A stretch of DNA of 64,000 nt from Dichotomocladium elegans (GCA_025716815.1 JAIXMN010000004.1:124001-188000); one strand, 5' to 3'. Counted from the stretch's first letter, positions 1 to 12,010 are shown. Notes: generated from the letters alone by a model not told the origin. Made by a program: numbers and translations.

Positions 1-1
1 G

Positions 2-175
2 AAGTTTCTTGGATATAAGAAATTGGGCTATGGTAAGTCGGCCAGACTTTTCAAGGATATTCCGCCTTATCTAGCTCCACAGGCTCTGTTACATCCTCAT
101 CGAAGATGTTGCGTTGGCGGATTTTTTCATAAAGAACGTTTAGGGGAGCTCATTGGAACTGTTGTGATAATATAA
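2..175 (+). CDS. 3' end of an unrecognised ORF, cut by the left edge
   Basis: One frame is open from the left edge to a TAA at 173-175 and gives a 57-residue C-terminal tail. The tail is basic, contains GYKKLGYGKSARLFKD and a Cys-Cys pair, and ends in hydrophobic GTVVII. I do not recognise a family. It could be the last exon of a gene that lies mostly outside the window, or a chance open frame. A GGTAAGT string at about 30-36 could also be a splice donor that ends the coding part earlier. It lies about 290 bp upstream of the next gene on the same strand. Confidence 0.3.
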   Translation, partial: KFLGYKKLGYGKSARLFKDIPPYLAPQALLHPHRRCCVGGFFHKERLGELIGTVVII

Positions 176-466
176 GATCAATAGAACCTATTCTGAACGT
201 ACAGGGCGCTAGGTATCTATACTGCATGGCTCTTCTGCAACATCGAGATACTAAAGAGGTGGGTACTTGGCCAGTAAGTCGTGCTGTAAAAGAGCTGTCG
301 TCTTGGCGGAATTTTGAAGCAAGGGGAGCGCTTTCTTTCGATTCGACGGGGGGGGGTTGTATTCGCATGAACATGTCAGAAAAAAAAAAGAGGGAGCGAG
401 AGTCTGTGTGTTGTGTGCGTGTGCTTCGTTCTCCTTTTTATTATAGAAAGAAAAAAAAATAGCAAA
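176..466 (+). promoter_or_regulatory. Presumed promoter and 5' UTR of the DUF155 gene
   Basis: This stretch holds no convincing coding sequence. It contains a G-run near 349-357 and short A-rich runs near 380 and 451-459, just before the AGCAAAATG start context. I see no sequence-specific regulatory site. Confidence 0.3.
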
Positions 467-1515
467 ATGCCAATGTCTATGGCAAAACGGCGTTCTCTTC
501 CCACACATGCGGAAAACAACAACACAGCTACTGAGCCTCTGCTTGTCGGCAATCATAATGACGTTGCAGTAATAGATGCCTCCACGACCGGACGTCATTA
601 TAGCACCTTTCAGCCTTCATTACCTCCGCCATCGCGGAAACAGCCGAATCGCACCACGAAAATATCCCAAAAGCTCAAACTATTCCCAGAAGATGGCGAG
701 CAAACTTTCCAGGATCGCCATGCCGAAGTGTATACCCAGCTGTCGCAGATTCCCCACGGGGATGCTCGGGAAGAGGCAAAACATGTCAGTCGGATGAACA
801 AGGATGATCTCGCTCGTGTCACAGCTTACTGCACCGCATCGTATGGCCTCTTTTTCTTTTTATTTCGTCTTTACACATCGTTGCCAAGTATTCAATTGCT
901 GATTCGGAGAATCGGGCGGGTATGTGCGTGTGTATGTCGATTATGTGGTTTTTTTTTCTCCCGTTTTGTAGAGGTTATCGGATGGACGCCTTGATAAAAT
1001 ATTTGCAGTCCAAGAGCAAGACACACGGGGCATCACCAAAACGGTTTGATGAATGGTAAAGACTAACTAATAAAGCTGCAGCCAATCCATCCGGTAAACT
1101 AAAAATGCGCAAAAAAAAGCCTTTATACGCCTTATTCGTTCCGATTTCCTCTCGCACCACCCAAACAGGATGATGTTGGCAAGGACAATGACGAAGCAGA
1201 GCATCAGCAGCAGCAGGAATTTCTTCCCGAGATGTTTATGTTTGATTATGGCGTCGTTGTCTTTTGGGGCATGACGTATCAGGATGAGCAACGAGTGCTC
1301 AAGGAACTTGCTCCATATGAAGATGCTAAACTAGGCAAGTCAGGATCGCCCTTCTTCGGAATGATTTGTGCCGGGTATGCTAACCCAAGGAGATCGTTGT
1401 TGGTTTAGACACTGATGATATCGAAGTGGAAGAATTTCGTTACTATTACAATGAAAACTGTCAACCTCGGTAACCCACCGTCATCGCATGCTTTGATACG
1501 CATCAGCTTACACAG

Positions 1516-1547
<32 letters not shown>

Positions 1548-2149
1548 CATATTAGAATTTACAATGACATTATCACCCTTCGCCATCCATCCAACTACCT
1601 TGTCAAGCTGACCATCGCCCATGCCATTGCCCAGAGTGTGAAAATGACGCTCTTTGAACGCCTGATAGACGACACCATCAATGAAACAAAGTACATTCCT
1701 CAGGTGATGGCCGAGAGTGGCAACATTCGCATGTCGCGCACCGCGATCACAAAGAAGATCGGTCAGCTCTTTATTATGCGGATCAACGTCAACCTCGTCT
1801 CCAACATCCTCGACACACCCGAAATCTTTTGGTCCGAGCCCGCTCTGGAGCCGCTCTACAGTGCCATCCGTGGCTATCTTGAGATCTCTCAGCGTGTCGA
1901 GCTGCTTAACCAACGTGTCGAGGTCATCAGTGATCTCCTGGACATGCTCAAGGACCACCTGAATAGCTCGCATAGTAAGTCGAAGAATTCGACGATCGCC
2001 TGTGATTCACGGGGTGAAGAAGCTAAACACTCAGCGAATGTTATCTAGGCGAATATCTCGAATGGATCGTCATTTGGCTAATTGGCATGGAGATTCTCGT
2101 AGCCGTCATCACAACCTGTCTTGATGCATTTAGTATTTCAAAAGAATAA
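467..2149 (+). CDS. Rmd1/Rmd8 (DUF155) family membrane protein
   Basis: Six exons join in frame (467-840, 972-1055, 1120-1334, 1409-1469, 1556-1974, 2049-2149) to give 417 residues. The spliced protein carries the DUF155 landmarks in order: TAYCTASGYRMDALIKYL, FDECLYTPYSF, FDYGVVVFWGMT, DDIEVEEFRYYYN, a long helical stretch around NIRMSRTAITKKIGQLF, and a C-terminal hydrophobic helix near EWIVIWLIGMEILVAV. The family includes yeast Rmd1 and Rmd8 (sporulation) and human RMND1 (inner mitochondrial membrane). The N-terminal 60 residues are Ser/Thr/Pro-rich without a clear presequence, which resembles the Rmd1/Sif2 branch more than RMND1; that is inference. The third intron starts with GC (1335-1336, context GCAAGT); that junction is needed to restore the conserved KLDTDDIEVEEF. 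The ATG at 467 fits best because upstream in-frame sequence is low complexity. Confidence 0.9.
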
Positions 2150-2306
2150 TAAAGAGGATTTTCTTTTGTATCTGTGTCTTTTTTAATGCAATTCAGTATG
2201 TATATGATACCGCATGAAATTGACTTTTTCTTTCTCATGGTTTGTGCAGGGATGACGGATAGGAAGAGAGGGAAAAAAAAAGAGCGCGCGAGCGAGCAAA
2301 AGCGAT

Positions 2307-2455
<149 letters not shown>

Positions 2456-2502
2456 CTCTCCCCGTGCGCATTTATGAATTAATTATAAGCGACAAGGAGC
2501 TG

Positions 2503-5500
2503 TTATGCATGAAAAGCAGAACGGTGTGGATTAGTGTTCGCCGGACGGCGTTGGTAATGATGGTGATATGGGTCTTTTCCGAGCTTGGACACATGGTGCT
2601 TGCCGTTGCAGCACATGCGCACGTCCTCTAAGGCCTCGTCGTCATCGTCATCGCCGTCCACGTTATCATGGACAGCCCGCTGCTGGCGATGTTGCATTCG
2701 CTTACTGTTACTGCTGCCGGTAGTTGTGTTGCTGCTGACGCTACCCGCAAATGAGCTGACTGACCGGGCAGGCCGGAGACGCGGGAAACTTGGTTGCTTT
2801 AAGAGTGAATTCGTCGACAAAGACGGTGTGATGCATCGCGGATCCACACTACTGCTGCTTTTCTTCGAATCCTGGTCACCCGCTGACGCGTCTGCACGTT
2901 CCAGCAGGTAGGACAGGGACTAAGCGTGCAACAATGGTCACTCCACCTGCGACAGAGAGCATGAATGGGTGTGTTTATTCTTACCTCAAACCACACTTCA
3001 TGGCGGGACATGTCCGGCGCTGTAATCCGAAGCTGGCGACCAGGCGTCTGGATCAGCATACTGACATGGGCAGCTCCGAGAGGAGTATGCTCAGGAATCG
3101 TCGTGATATTTTCAATAAGCGCTAGAAGAATGATAATCCGTCAGCCTAGCTTGCTCATACACATATACTTCATCTTATCCGGGATTCGCTCATCGCTTAC
3201 CGCTCTTGGCTTTCGATTCCTTGCCATCCACACCAGGTGCATGGGCGCTCCAGTAGAGTGTACGGGTGTACGGATGAATCCAGAAGAAACGCTTGTGCCG
3301 GTGCTCCGAAATCCCTCCACCTACCGCTTTGCGGGTATATTTCCACAGCCAGTCACCAATCATGGTCTGAGTGATAAGAGCTATAGCGCCTGGATCCGAG
3401 ATACCATGTTGGTTGGCTGTCTCGGTAGCTTCATTCACCTGTGCTGACGAAAAGGATGGTCGGCGATGATCGGCAGTGTGCGCCGTCGACGCGCTCGAGT
3501 CAGAGTCCCGTCGTTGATGCTGGAAATGCCGGTGTTGAGATTGGGCATTTGCGTACGTTACCGCCTGAGCGTTGACATATGCCGTACCGAAATCCCGACT
3601 TCCTTCTTCATTAGTGCCTCCATGCATTGACGCAAGTCTCTGAGTTGCCTTGGACAGTAACACCGATGGCGGTCTGTTTAACGGTCGCTGCGGTGGATCC
3701 TCTTTAGCGTCCTCGCCTTCTTTTGCTTTGTGGGTGTCGAGATACGGCTTGATTGCGGCTTGCACAGCAGCAGCAACCATCGCATCTGCCTCCGCACGAG
3801 TGATCATCTCCACATCTCTTGGTGTTCCTGACGTCTCTTCAGAGCCAGATCTTGCTGCATCAGTCGGCGGACCAGCCACCAGTGTCGCATCAGCCGCCAT
3901 TGATGGAGGACGCGAATCAAATCCTGTGACTGAGACAATGGGGATAGGTGGGAGACCAAAGTCAGTCGCAGACGTATGTTCCAGCTGTCCTTGCTGCTGT
4001 CTAAAAACGCCCTTCTCTGCAGCCGTTGCTGATAATGATATTGACTGTGAGTGTGAATTAAAGCCTGCGAGCGAGGCAGTGGGGGTATTGGGGAGCCCGG
4101 AGCCGGCTATTGACCCAGTTTGCTGCTCTTCCTGTTCTTGGGGAACTTGAAATTGCTCACCCGCGGTTATTGATGACATTGACCAGCAGGTCGCCTCTCG
4201 GCGGTTGTTCGTTGGTACCATAGTCACTGCCCGGTCATTATGTGATGGAGCGTCTGTTGCGTCTGATAAGGAATTGATTGCATGATCTTGCTGTGGCACA
4301 GTCTGAAGTGTCATACCCGTTGTATTATCTAATAATGCGTCATCGCGGTCGGCTGATACCTTCGGGTCATGTGGCATTGCTGCAGATACCGGAATGGGTG
4401 TATCCGCGTTGTGCAAATATAGAGGCTGGTCTGACGCTGTTGTTCCTTCCACCTCGAATGTCTCACCCACCATCACTGTGAGTGGTGGTGCGCTGGAGCC
4501 CTGTGTGCTGAAACGCTTCTGCTCTTCCGTCTGTGTACTCATCTCTTCGTACTGGGGCGTCGAAGTTTGCGCGCTAAAATCTTTGGTCGTGCTCACAGGT
4601 TGTGGGATCCCGTCAGTCTGAGTACCAATCTCCACGCCCACAACAGCGACGGTGTCCGTCTGCGTGCTTCCATCTTCGGTGGACACGACAGCCGTCTGAG
4701 TGCAGGCAGCATCATACTCCGTAGGTGTGGACAGAGCAAGAAAATCATTGTTTAGAGTACCGTCGTCGTCTGTCTTGGCAACCATGGTCGGCGCGATATT
4801 AGGCACATCTTTCATAGTGTTATTATTTGCCTGTGGGCCCGTCTCCGTGGTTTTGACAGCCACGGTGACGGGGGCAAAGGATTGTAGCTTATCGATCTGG
4901 CTCTGTATTGTCAGCTGTCTGTCTTCAGTTTGCGTATGGTGGTCCTGCGCAGTAGGGGTGGAGACAAACTTAGGTTGACTACTGATGGTTTCAGCATTAT
5001 GACCAGCCTTTAGTATATCCACTTCTACACCATCCGTCTGGGTGCTCGCTTCTTCCGTCTTGGCAACAGGCGCAGCGTCGGTTTGGGTAATGAAGTCCTT
5101 GCCCTGCGCAACAACCACAATCGGGACATCCATATCAGTTTGAACACCAATTTGTTCCCGTGCTACTTGTGGTGCTACTGCCACGTCGATAGGGCCGCTA
5201 TGATCCGTCTGAGTCGCCGCGGTCACCATCTGAGTTGCCGTCCTGAGCTGATCTGCGAGCGACAGGCCCACCACTGCAGGAGCTGGTGTCATCACCATCA
5301 TGGTCTCATCCTCATCGAAATTGTCCTCATCGCCACCGCTGCTATATTCACTCTCCTCCGGAGCATCATCCTCGTCATCATAGTACTCAGTTAAATCATC
5401 ATCTTCCTTGTTCGGTGGCGATGCCGAGGCCGACCGTGCTGCCCGGGTGGCGCCATTCTTAACTTTTCTTCCATGTTTCCCTGATGCTTTGTGGCGCTTT

Positions 5501-7084
5501 TGCTTCAACGCCTTGGTGGAGGAGAGTCGGCGCGCGTATTGTTGCTGTTGCAGAGAACCAGGGCGGTCAACCCACATATCTACGTTCTGCATCTGCTCAA
5601 TGACCTCCTGAGACTCTGCCAGTAATTTCTTAAGTTCAAACTTCTCCTGCTTTTCGCGATGGAGGTTGCCACGAAGATTGGATACCATGCGATGCGCGTG
5701 CGCAAGCGATGATTTTAGGGTTTCGACCTCAAGGGCTTTGTGCTTAGGCGAACCTGGCGGAGCATCGCTCGTGCCAGCGTCAAGAGACGTTTCCGCATTT
5801 GAGTCCGTAGAGTCGGCTGCGTCTGCATTGACTGCTTTCTCACCCGCAAGGAGATGGGCCTGCTGGTGATACTGGTGATCAAGATCAACATGACTCCTTT
5901 TCTGGATTCGGCTCTGAGCTTTGGCTATGGCTAGTTCAGACGTCAAAGCGTCGATTTGCTTCTTTTGCTCGGCCTTTTCGCGCTGGAGCTGTGCACCGTG
6001 ACGCCGCATGACGCCCATGTCATGCTCATGCCGGGTCTTAGTAGTCTCGAGCTGCTGAGCGAGTTTCTCTTCCTGGTCCCGCATTCTCTCCATTTCCGCC
6101 TTGAGGTTGTTCATCTGGCGGACGAAACGCGCTTGCTCTCCAGTCGATTTCTGAAGGTTCTGTTGTAATTCAGTTACGGTACTAGTCAATTCTTGCTTAG
6201 CCAGCTCGAGATCCCATGTTTCCTCTTTAAGTTTTTCTAAGCATGGAAATTATGCACACTCTCTCTTAGTTCTTTACTTATTTCGGAAAACACGCACATT
6301 TCCGTCCCAGCTCGATTACCATGAATCTCTTCACGCTGACGAAGCTGTTTTGCCATAGCCTCCACAGCCCGCTCGAGGTCGGTCTTTTGAATCTCAATTT
6401 GACTGAGCTGTTCCTCCTTTTGCTGCAGCAGCGCTTGCATTTTTCGCACCTCGATCAATAACCCTTGACCAATTTCAGTCGCGAACTCGATATCGGTGTT
6501 ACGACGGTCGGCGCTGGGCACCTTAGACCTGCGCTTGGTTGGTGTCGCATTGCTTGTCGGTGCTGGAGGGAGCGGCAAGAAGTCGGGTGTTGAAGGGCTG
6601 GTTGTCAGATCAAGAGTCTAAGGTTAAAGGGGTTTGATGTTTTTAGTCTTCTGAGATCAGGAGAGCGAGAGAAAGGGAGAGTGGAAGGAAAATCATGTAT
6701 AATGGAGTCTTTCTTCTTTTCTGTAATCCATACCTTGGATGATGTATCCATAGTGGAATTATTACTACGGTATTCACGTTCAAGCGAGCGTAACCTCTCA
6801 AGCGGATCGTCTCGTCTCTGTTGATGCCTTTGATGGTCCAGGTCCCGCAGTTGATCTTTGATCTGACTGATTTGACCAGCAAGCACGTTTTTTCCAATCC
6901 CGCTGCTGGATTCTTGTAATAGCTTCTCGTTCTCGGCCAGCTGCCGCTCAAGACGCTGTCTTGTCTGACGAACCGATGCCGATGTTGATTGTGATGGCGT
7001 TGGGAGAACAGGTGATAAACTGTTGCTGTCGCCGGTATCAGCTTTTGGTGGTGTTGATTTTGATGATTTAGGAGCGGAGGACAT
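2503..7084 (-). CDS. Num1/ApsA/Mcp5-type cortical anchor with coiled coils, TQT array and C-terminal PH domain
   Basis: Five exons on the minus strand (7084-6734, 6617-6320, 6236-3201, 3121-2985, 2919-2503) join in frame to 1412 residues. The N-terminal 330 residues are mostly predicted coiled coil (ERQLAENEKLLQES, KLKEETWDLELAKQEL). An acidic patch near residue 520 is followed by a Thr/Gln-rich region (about 555-785) with ten xQT motifs. The C-terminus from about residue 1170 matches the PH domain of Num1, Mcp5 and ApsA: TMIGDWLWKYTRKAVGGG, HRHKRFFWIHPYTRTLYW, VSMLIQTPGRQLRITAPDM, HEVWF. In yeasts and Aspergillus these proteins bind PI(4,5)P2 at the cell cortex through this domain and capture dynein, positioning nuclei and mitochondria. 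A His/Asp-rich tail of about 130 residues follows. The membrane end is very well supported; function of the middle region is inferred. Confidence 0.9.
4524..5217 (-). repeat. Array of short TQT/xQT motifs inside the Num1-like protein
   Basis: Within about 235 residues the protein has eight exact TQT motifs (AATQTD, FITQTD, ASTQTD, HHTQTE, ACTQTA, GSTQTD, IGTQTD, MSTQTE) and two near matches (GVQTD, SAQTS). Five of the exact ones continue to TQTD. Spacing is uneven and the linkers are unlike one another and look disordered, so this is a motif array rather than a tandem duplication. TQT is the core of the well-known recognition motif for dynein light chain LC8 (DYNLL, yeast Dyn2). Confidence 0.75.
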
Positions 7085-8169
7085 TGCGTATTAAACGAAC
7101 AAATATAAAAAGAAATGGCTCTTGGGGGAGCGGGGGGGGGAATGGGTCGGTGATGAAGTCTAATTGCTTAATAGAAAAAAGGAAGGAATTAAGAAAGCAT
7201 TAATTCAATGCAAAGTAAAAAAACAAAAAAGGAATGCAATGATTAGATGAGAGAGAAAGAGTGAGTGAAAGAAAAAAGAAAAAGGAAAGAGCCCTCCAAC
7301 ATGCGATAAAAAAGAAGATACGCACGAGGGTTGAAAGACTACATGCCATTTTCATATATGGGACGAAATCATGTCCCTTTTTGTACCAAGCTAGGTCCAT
7401 CCTTTCCACACGTATTCCACTTCCCCAGGATTTCACTATGGACGCGAAAATAATCGTACACTAGGTGATGGATCCGTTGAGGAATTTCACTTCTGCCCAC
7501 ACACGGCCTCTACTTACTTCTTACTCACAGTAATAGCAATAGCAGTCGCGAGCTGTTCCTGGTTTCTCTCCCATCTTTTGCCGTTTTCGCTTGCCTTCGC
7601 AGCTAGAAACAAAAACAAAAAGGTAAAAAAGGTTGGTTTCTAACGTCTTTATCTTTCACCAGACGGTCAACTTTCATAAACCATCCCGCCATGACAGTTG
7701 TTATTTGCACAACGTAACACCACACATGGAAACCTTAAAAGGAAGCCAATTTGACACGCTTTACCCCATTCTCGCGAACACGTTTCTCTGTGATAATCGC
7801 TCTCTTGTCCTGAATAAGTCAAAACCCTCTCGAGCCTACAGTGTCGTTCTGAAACGTACAACCTGATCTTCCGAAGAACGCCTGTGCGTTCACGTCATCA
7901 TAGTAATCACAGGGGTAGAGAACCGAGGGTTACATATGCACATTTGAGGAGACATAAAAGTGGGGAGAGAGAGAGAGAGAAGGGGGGATGCCTTATGCAT
8001 GTTCCAGAAGTCATCCATTTTGCTTTTCGTAATCCGGGGTGAGGGGGGAAAGAAAAAACACCTGATCTTCGCTACAACGGTGTCCGTCTGAAAAAGGAAA
8101 TCAACGTACAAAGCTCATTTTGACCGGTTATCAGTCTACATCATACGTGCACGTGATCTATATCATTAT
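7085..8169. other. Gene-free stretch upstream of the Num1-like gene
   Basis: I see no coding sequence here. It holds homopurine runs (about 7120-7140 and 7250-7300), a short GA run near 7965-7982 and the presumed promoter of the Num1-like gene just above 7084. Confidence 0.5.
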
Positions 8170-8299
8170 CTTGTCCTTCGAAGTCTTAGGGAGGTTGCAA
8201 AAAACTGTTTGACAGGATTCGTTTGGCAGAGGTCGTAGGCCGAGCGCCTACCTTCATTATCCTTCATTGTTGCTGGAGCCAGCGATTTTGTGTCTTCAG

Positions 8300-8821
8300 C
8301 ATTTGAACGTTCTTGGCTCCCCAAAGTTGTGAAGTCAGTTTCTGTTTGGTTTCCTGGAGAGTTTTTTCTTTTTACCATGCGTTGGAGATTTTCTGGCTGT
8401 TCCAGAATCCCTGAGACACCACATCATCAATTGTGGCTCCAGCTGAAGTTGCTTGTGTAGATTCCAGAGTTTGTGCTTTGATAAGTGTATGGCCATGTGG
8501 GTGACGATATGATGCTGGAGATCTACTTGCTAATACTTTGAGTCCCCCCAATGAGGTTTGTTGACATTGTCGACTTTGCGAGAAAAGATAGCTGATTATT
8601 GCCCGTGGCGTTTTATTCGACATTGCTAGGTAATATGCATTAAAAGCTTGAACGGGACAAAGTAAGGGATCTGCATATTTGGTGATGCCCTTTTGTATGC
8701 GTTGGCCCAATCGTTTTCCTTTTGTTCCTTTGGGGGCAAGCGCCACTGAATGAAGAGATTCGTCGACAGAAGCTGGGACACTGTAGTCCAAGTCGATCCG
8801 CTCAATATTCAATGGCCGCAT
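8300..8821 (-). pseudogene. Tyrosine recombinase domain of the DIRS-like relic
   Basis: The open part (8821-8372) reads KGITKYADPLLCPVQAFNAY, then ATSAGATIDDVVSQGFWN and SQKISNAW before a TAA. In this family the sequence normally runs on as NAWY, where Y is the catalytic tyrosine, so the stop falls exactly on that codon. The same frame continues after the stop with a plausible tail ending TDFTTLGS. The usual His-x-x-Arg box also looks damaged, reading AQTLES. It is therefore an inactive copy. Confidence 0.65.
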
Positions 8822-9029
8822 GAAGTCAACAAAGATTGGCTGTTAGACCTCCTTGGCTCAGTCCTGTGTTTGATCCGTTTCAAGAGAAGAAATCGTCCAA
8901 GATAGGTTGGATATTTACATCTGCGATGTTATTCTGGGCAGTGCTTTGTTGTTTGTCGGTGTGTAAGATGGTGGCCTCGATGACATCGTTCAACCCCCCC
9001 ACCCGGTCATGGACAATGCCTAAACTTAT

Positions 9030-9830
9030 GTTCCATGCTCACAGCTTCCAATGGAAGATTCTTGTCTATGTAGTACGCTCGTGGGTATCCGAAGTGCTAC
9101 TAAGACTGCCCGACGTGGGATCAGTAGAGGATGTTGACTTGGCTTTAGGTACCAGATGGTCGATTGCCACTGCGCGGAGATCACATTCTCTTGCTCGAGT
9201 TTCTTACAGATTGCTGATAATAGATTCCATGGTGTGTTGGTGATTACACATCTGAAAGATAGCCAAGGAATCGTCACGACATTCGTGACTACAGACGTTT
9301 GCGCCCCATTTCCATGACACAACACTCAAGATCTGTGCGTTCTGTCTCGACGGGAACAGACTGACTCGGTATGGTTCCCTTATCTTGCTCAGTCGCTCGA
9401 AGAAGAGGGGATGTAGACGTCATTCCAGTTAGAGGACAGACGCTCGAGATGGCACGCCGGCCGAGTTGAATTGCGAAGGAACGTACGAGAGCCGTAGACG
9501 TGTCCCCGTCTTCAAGCTGAAGTCCCAAATACGATCTGCCAGTGCCATCATGATCGGAGACTCATCCCGCCAAACTTTTTTACGCAGGCAATCGTAGTAG
9601 TGCTGTCACAGTATATACCAGCTGGCTGGCTGGCTGGATTGATTGTTTCCATCTTGAAACGACGAGGAACCACAATGTGGGTTGAGAGTTCTCAAGTCCA
9701 GGACTGATCAGCGGTCTCCTGTTTTCTTGAAAATTGCAATGGAAGCCGGGAGCCTGCCACGGGACTTGCCTCGATTGCCTGTCTCTCGGGCAGGTTTTGA
9801 ATTTTCAGGTCGGGGGTACCTCTCCTCATT
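9030..9830 (-). pseudogene. RT/RNase H remnants of the DIRS-like relic, with internal deletion
   Basis: RT-like KSRGRLPASIAIFKKTGDR and SVLDLRTLN, then FKMETINP in a shifted frame, are followed within about 100 bp by RNase H terminal sequence WDFSLKTGTRLRLSYVPSQ. The roughly 400 residues that should lie between are absent. A short CAGC tandem repeat (about 9619-9637) sits in the join. Further on, the segment containing VVSWKWGANV and TPWNLLSAIC matches the conserved region that follows RNase H in DIRS elements. Confidence 0.55.
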
Positions 9831-10108
9831 CTGCTGACGAGGAGGTAGATTGTGCAGGAAATAACCCATATGAAGAGGATGTGGGCGCTTTAAGGAAGAG
9901 ATTCAGAAGCCTTCCTGAGTAATGCTTGGAATCCGTTTGTCAGCCGTCAGAGTTTGCCATATTGTGGGAAGAAGGAGAGACGGTCGCCTATTGCGAGTTG
10001 TCTCGTCGTTCGCCATGTGGGTCCCGTGGGTCTGAGCGGAAGGCCTTCTTCGTATCACAATGTTGGCCTTGTGGGGACTGTCTCACTGATTGTCCTTATT
10101 GTTCTTGT

Positions 10109-10606
10109 TCATACTTTGATGTTTGGGCCGAAAGGGGTGCATGTTTTCGTGTTTTGCTGTATGTAGTGTAACGGCGTTGGATCAACCTGGTGCACTACTC
10201 TGGTCAGGATAGCTTCTTCAGTGAGGTCTTTGGATTTCATTAAAGATGATGCTCCGTTCTCGCCCATTCGAGGCATAGCATTGGAAATCCCTAGCAGCGC
10301 GATACATAGTGTCAATGTGAGTTGGCGCGGGGAACGACGCCGTGCCCGCCAGCAACTCATGAACCCGCGTTGATGAAATTGGTGGTCTGTCCGCTTTGGA
10401 GCTGTTCCCATGTGGATCTGGTTGAGAGTAGATCGCTTTATATTTGCAACCTCTGTTGCGCGGGCATGCCGATAGGAACGGTTTTCTCTCACTATCAGAT
10501 AAGAATGGCGGATCCAAAAGCTGGTTTCTGCCCACTGTGCAAGATATGCCTTCCAAGCAGGAGCTGTGTTAACGTCGTTGGCATCCAAGTTCATAACGAA
10601 GCACAT
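10109..10606 (-). pseudogene. Gag-like region of the DIRS-like relic
   Basis: Two overlapping frames are open here. One contains LDPPFLSDSERKPFLSACPR and leads into the RT region, although it is broken by stops. Position and order suggest the N-terminal gag-like part of the element. I cannot confirm this by motif, and the alternative frame with WKAYLAQWAETSFW may simply be its shadow. Confidence 0.35.
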
Positions 10607-10620
10607 TGGGTCTTGTAACT

Positions 10621-12010
10621 AGTGAACTTTCTTGAACACAGTTCCTGGTTCTGCCGACAACGGAGGATAATCATTTGTTGAGTAACGCAGAGAAACCATC
10701 CTCTTACAAACGTTTCTTATTCGGTTTCAACATACCCCTTGCTTGTTTACACTAGGTATTCAACGTACATACCGTGGATGATGAACTGGAGCTAACGGTC
10801 AAATTGTCATCCATGACAACCCTATTTCTGCAGTTGTGCTTATCGCAAAGGAATTTTGCATCTATCCGATCGGTCCGTCGTATCTACTGACCCCCTCGTC
10901 CATGATCTCATCCGATATGCTAGCTTGTTTTGTTACAAACAAACATCCGCTCTTCTTTGCAGATTGCCCAATCATACCCATACGTGATGAGTCATGGAAG
11001 AGGAGGGACGCCTCGGGCTCCGTTCTCTCGCCTGGCGCTCTGACTTTCGCGACCTTTCCATCCCGGCATGCTGCCGCTTATACCCTGTCCTCTCCGTCTC
11101 GGTCATCGCCCGGGGTACCACCCAGGAAAACTCCTGGGACCCTCGGGACCCTCGAATGTCAATTAACGGGTTGCGGAGGAAGGGTTGGTATTTCCAGCTG
11201 ACTAATGAGTGCACCCCACCCCATCCATCGACGCGAAATCTTCTTACCTACAGATACGACAATTTATGCGACTGTTGTACGCCATTATTTTATCTCATGT
11301 ACGCACCAAATTTATTTTAGAAAATAAAATATGACATCTCTAGTATGCATGTTGCCCGTACGAATTTCCTCGTGTGTTTAAACTATCGTAATAGATATCC
11401 GAGCCTCTCCTCTCATACATCGCAAGGGGATGGCTGGGGGAAGGGGAAAGAGACTCGGATGTTGTGATCAGCAACGCTAATATGCAGCTCCTGTTGGAAA
11501 TATAGAGCCTTGGCAGCAGAAGCAGGATTACAACATGTCTACCAGTGTATCTCTACGCGTACACCCACACAAGCGCAAGCGCAAGCACGAGTATTAAATC
11601 ACATCATAGAAAGACCTCTTTCTGACTTGGAACCAAAAGTTGATAGACGGAATAAAGAAGGCGCGAAAGTCCCGAAGAGGAGAGTACAATTTGGAAGCAA
11701 ATGTCGCACAAGGTTGTTTTTGGTTGAAAATACAATGTTACACGTGGCCTTATTGCCTTGGCCATGACGTTGGTTGCCATATTAGGTCAACGCCGCATGA
11801 AAATGTATGGGGGAATTTGGGGGGGGGGGAAGCAGTGAAGCGAAATGGGAGGGGGGAGGGAAGAAAGATGAAGGTGGTATTTATGACGACGCCTGAACAT
11901 CCATCATCGGCTTTCGGGTAAATAATTGTTCAACAAGGTCAGATGGCGATGGGTCATCAGGGTTGCCGAACGGTGCAGTTTGTTTACAAAACTGAGGCTG
12001 TATTGTCAAC
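10621..12010. other. Gene-free stretch
   Basis: Several open frames occur on the plus strand (for example 10836-11201) but they show no domain, no matching neighbour exon and no codon regularity. A G-run lies at about 11819-11829. I see nothing I can name. Confidence 0.45.

Larger units (their letters stand above)
8170..10620 (-). mobile_element. Decayed DIRS-like tyrosine-recombinase retroelement
   Basis: Read on the minus strand, the order is a gag-like region (about 10600-10110), the beginning of a reverse transcriptase (about 9830-9640), the end of an RNase H plus post-RNase H region (about 9530-9030) and a tyrosine recombinase (8821 to about 8300). That order is typical of DIRS-type elements. 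Landmarks include SVLDLRTLN and FKMETINP in the RT, RLRLSYVPSQFN at the RNase H end, and SLFPSRQNAQI plus TNTPWNLLSAICKKLEQENV after it. Frames shift several times and stops interrupt them, and the RT core including the catalytic Asp box is missing. I could not identify terminal repeats, so the outer limits are approximate. Confidence 0.7.

Noticed and set aside
1503..1973. 156-residue minus-strand frame in the DUF155 gene
   Set aside because: It is antisense to conserved DUF155 sequence and extends into a CA/TA microsatellite.
3650..4150. Plus-strand open frames across the Num1-like gene
   Set aside because: They mirror Ser/Ala/Thr-rich codons of the real gene and have no domain.
10836..11201. 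121-residue plus-strand open frame
   Set aside because: No domain, no flanking exon, no upstream leader; composition is like non-coding sequence.
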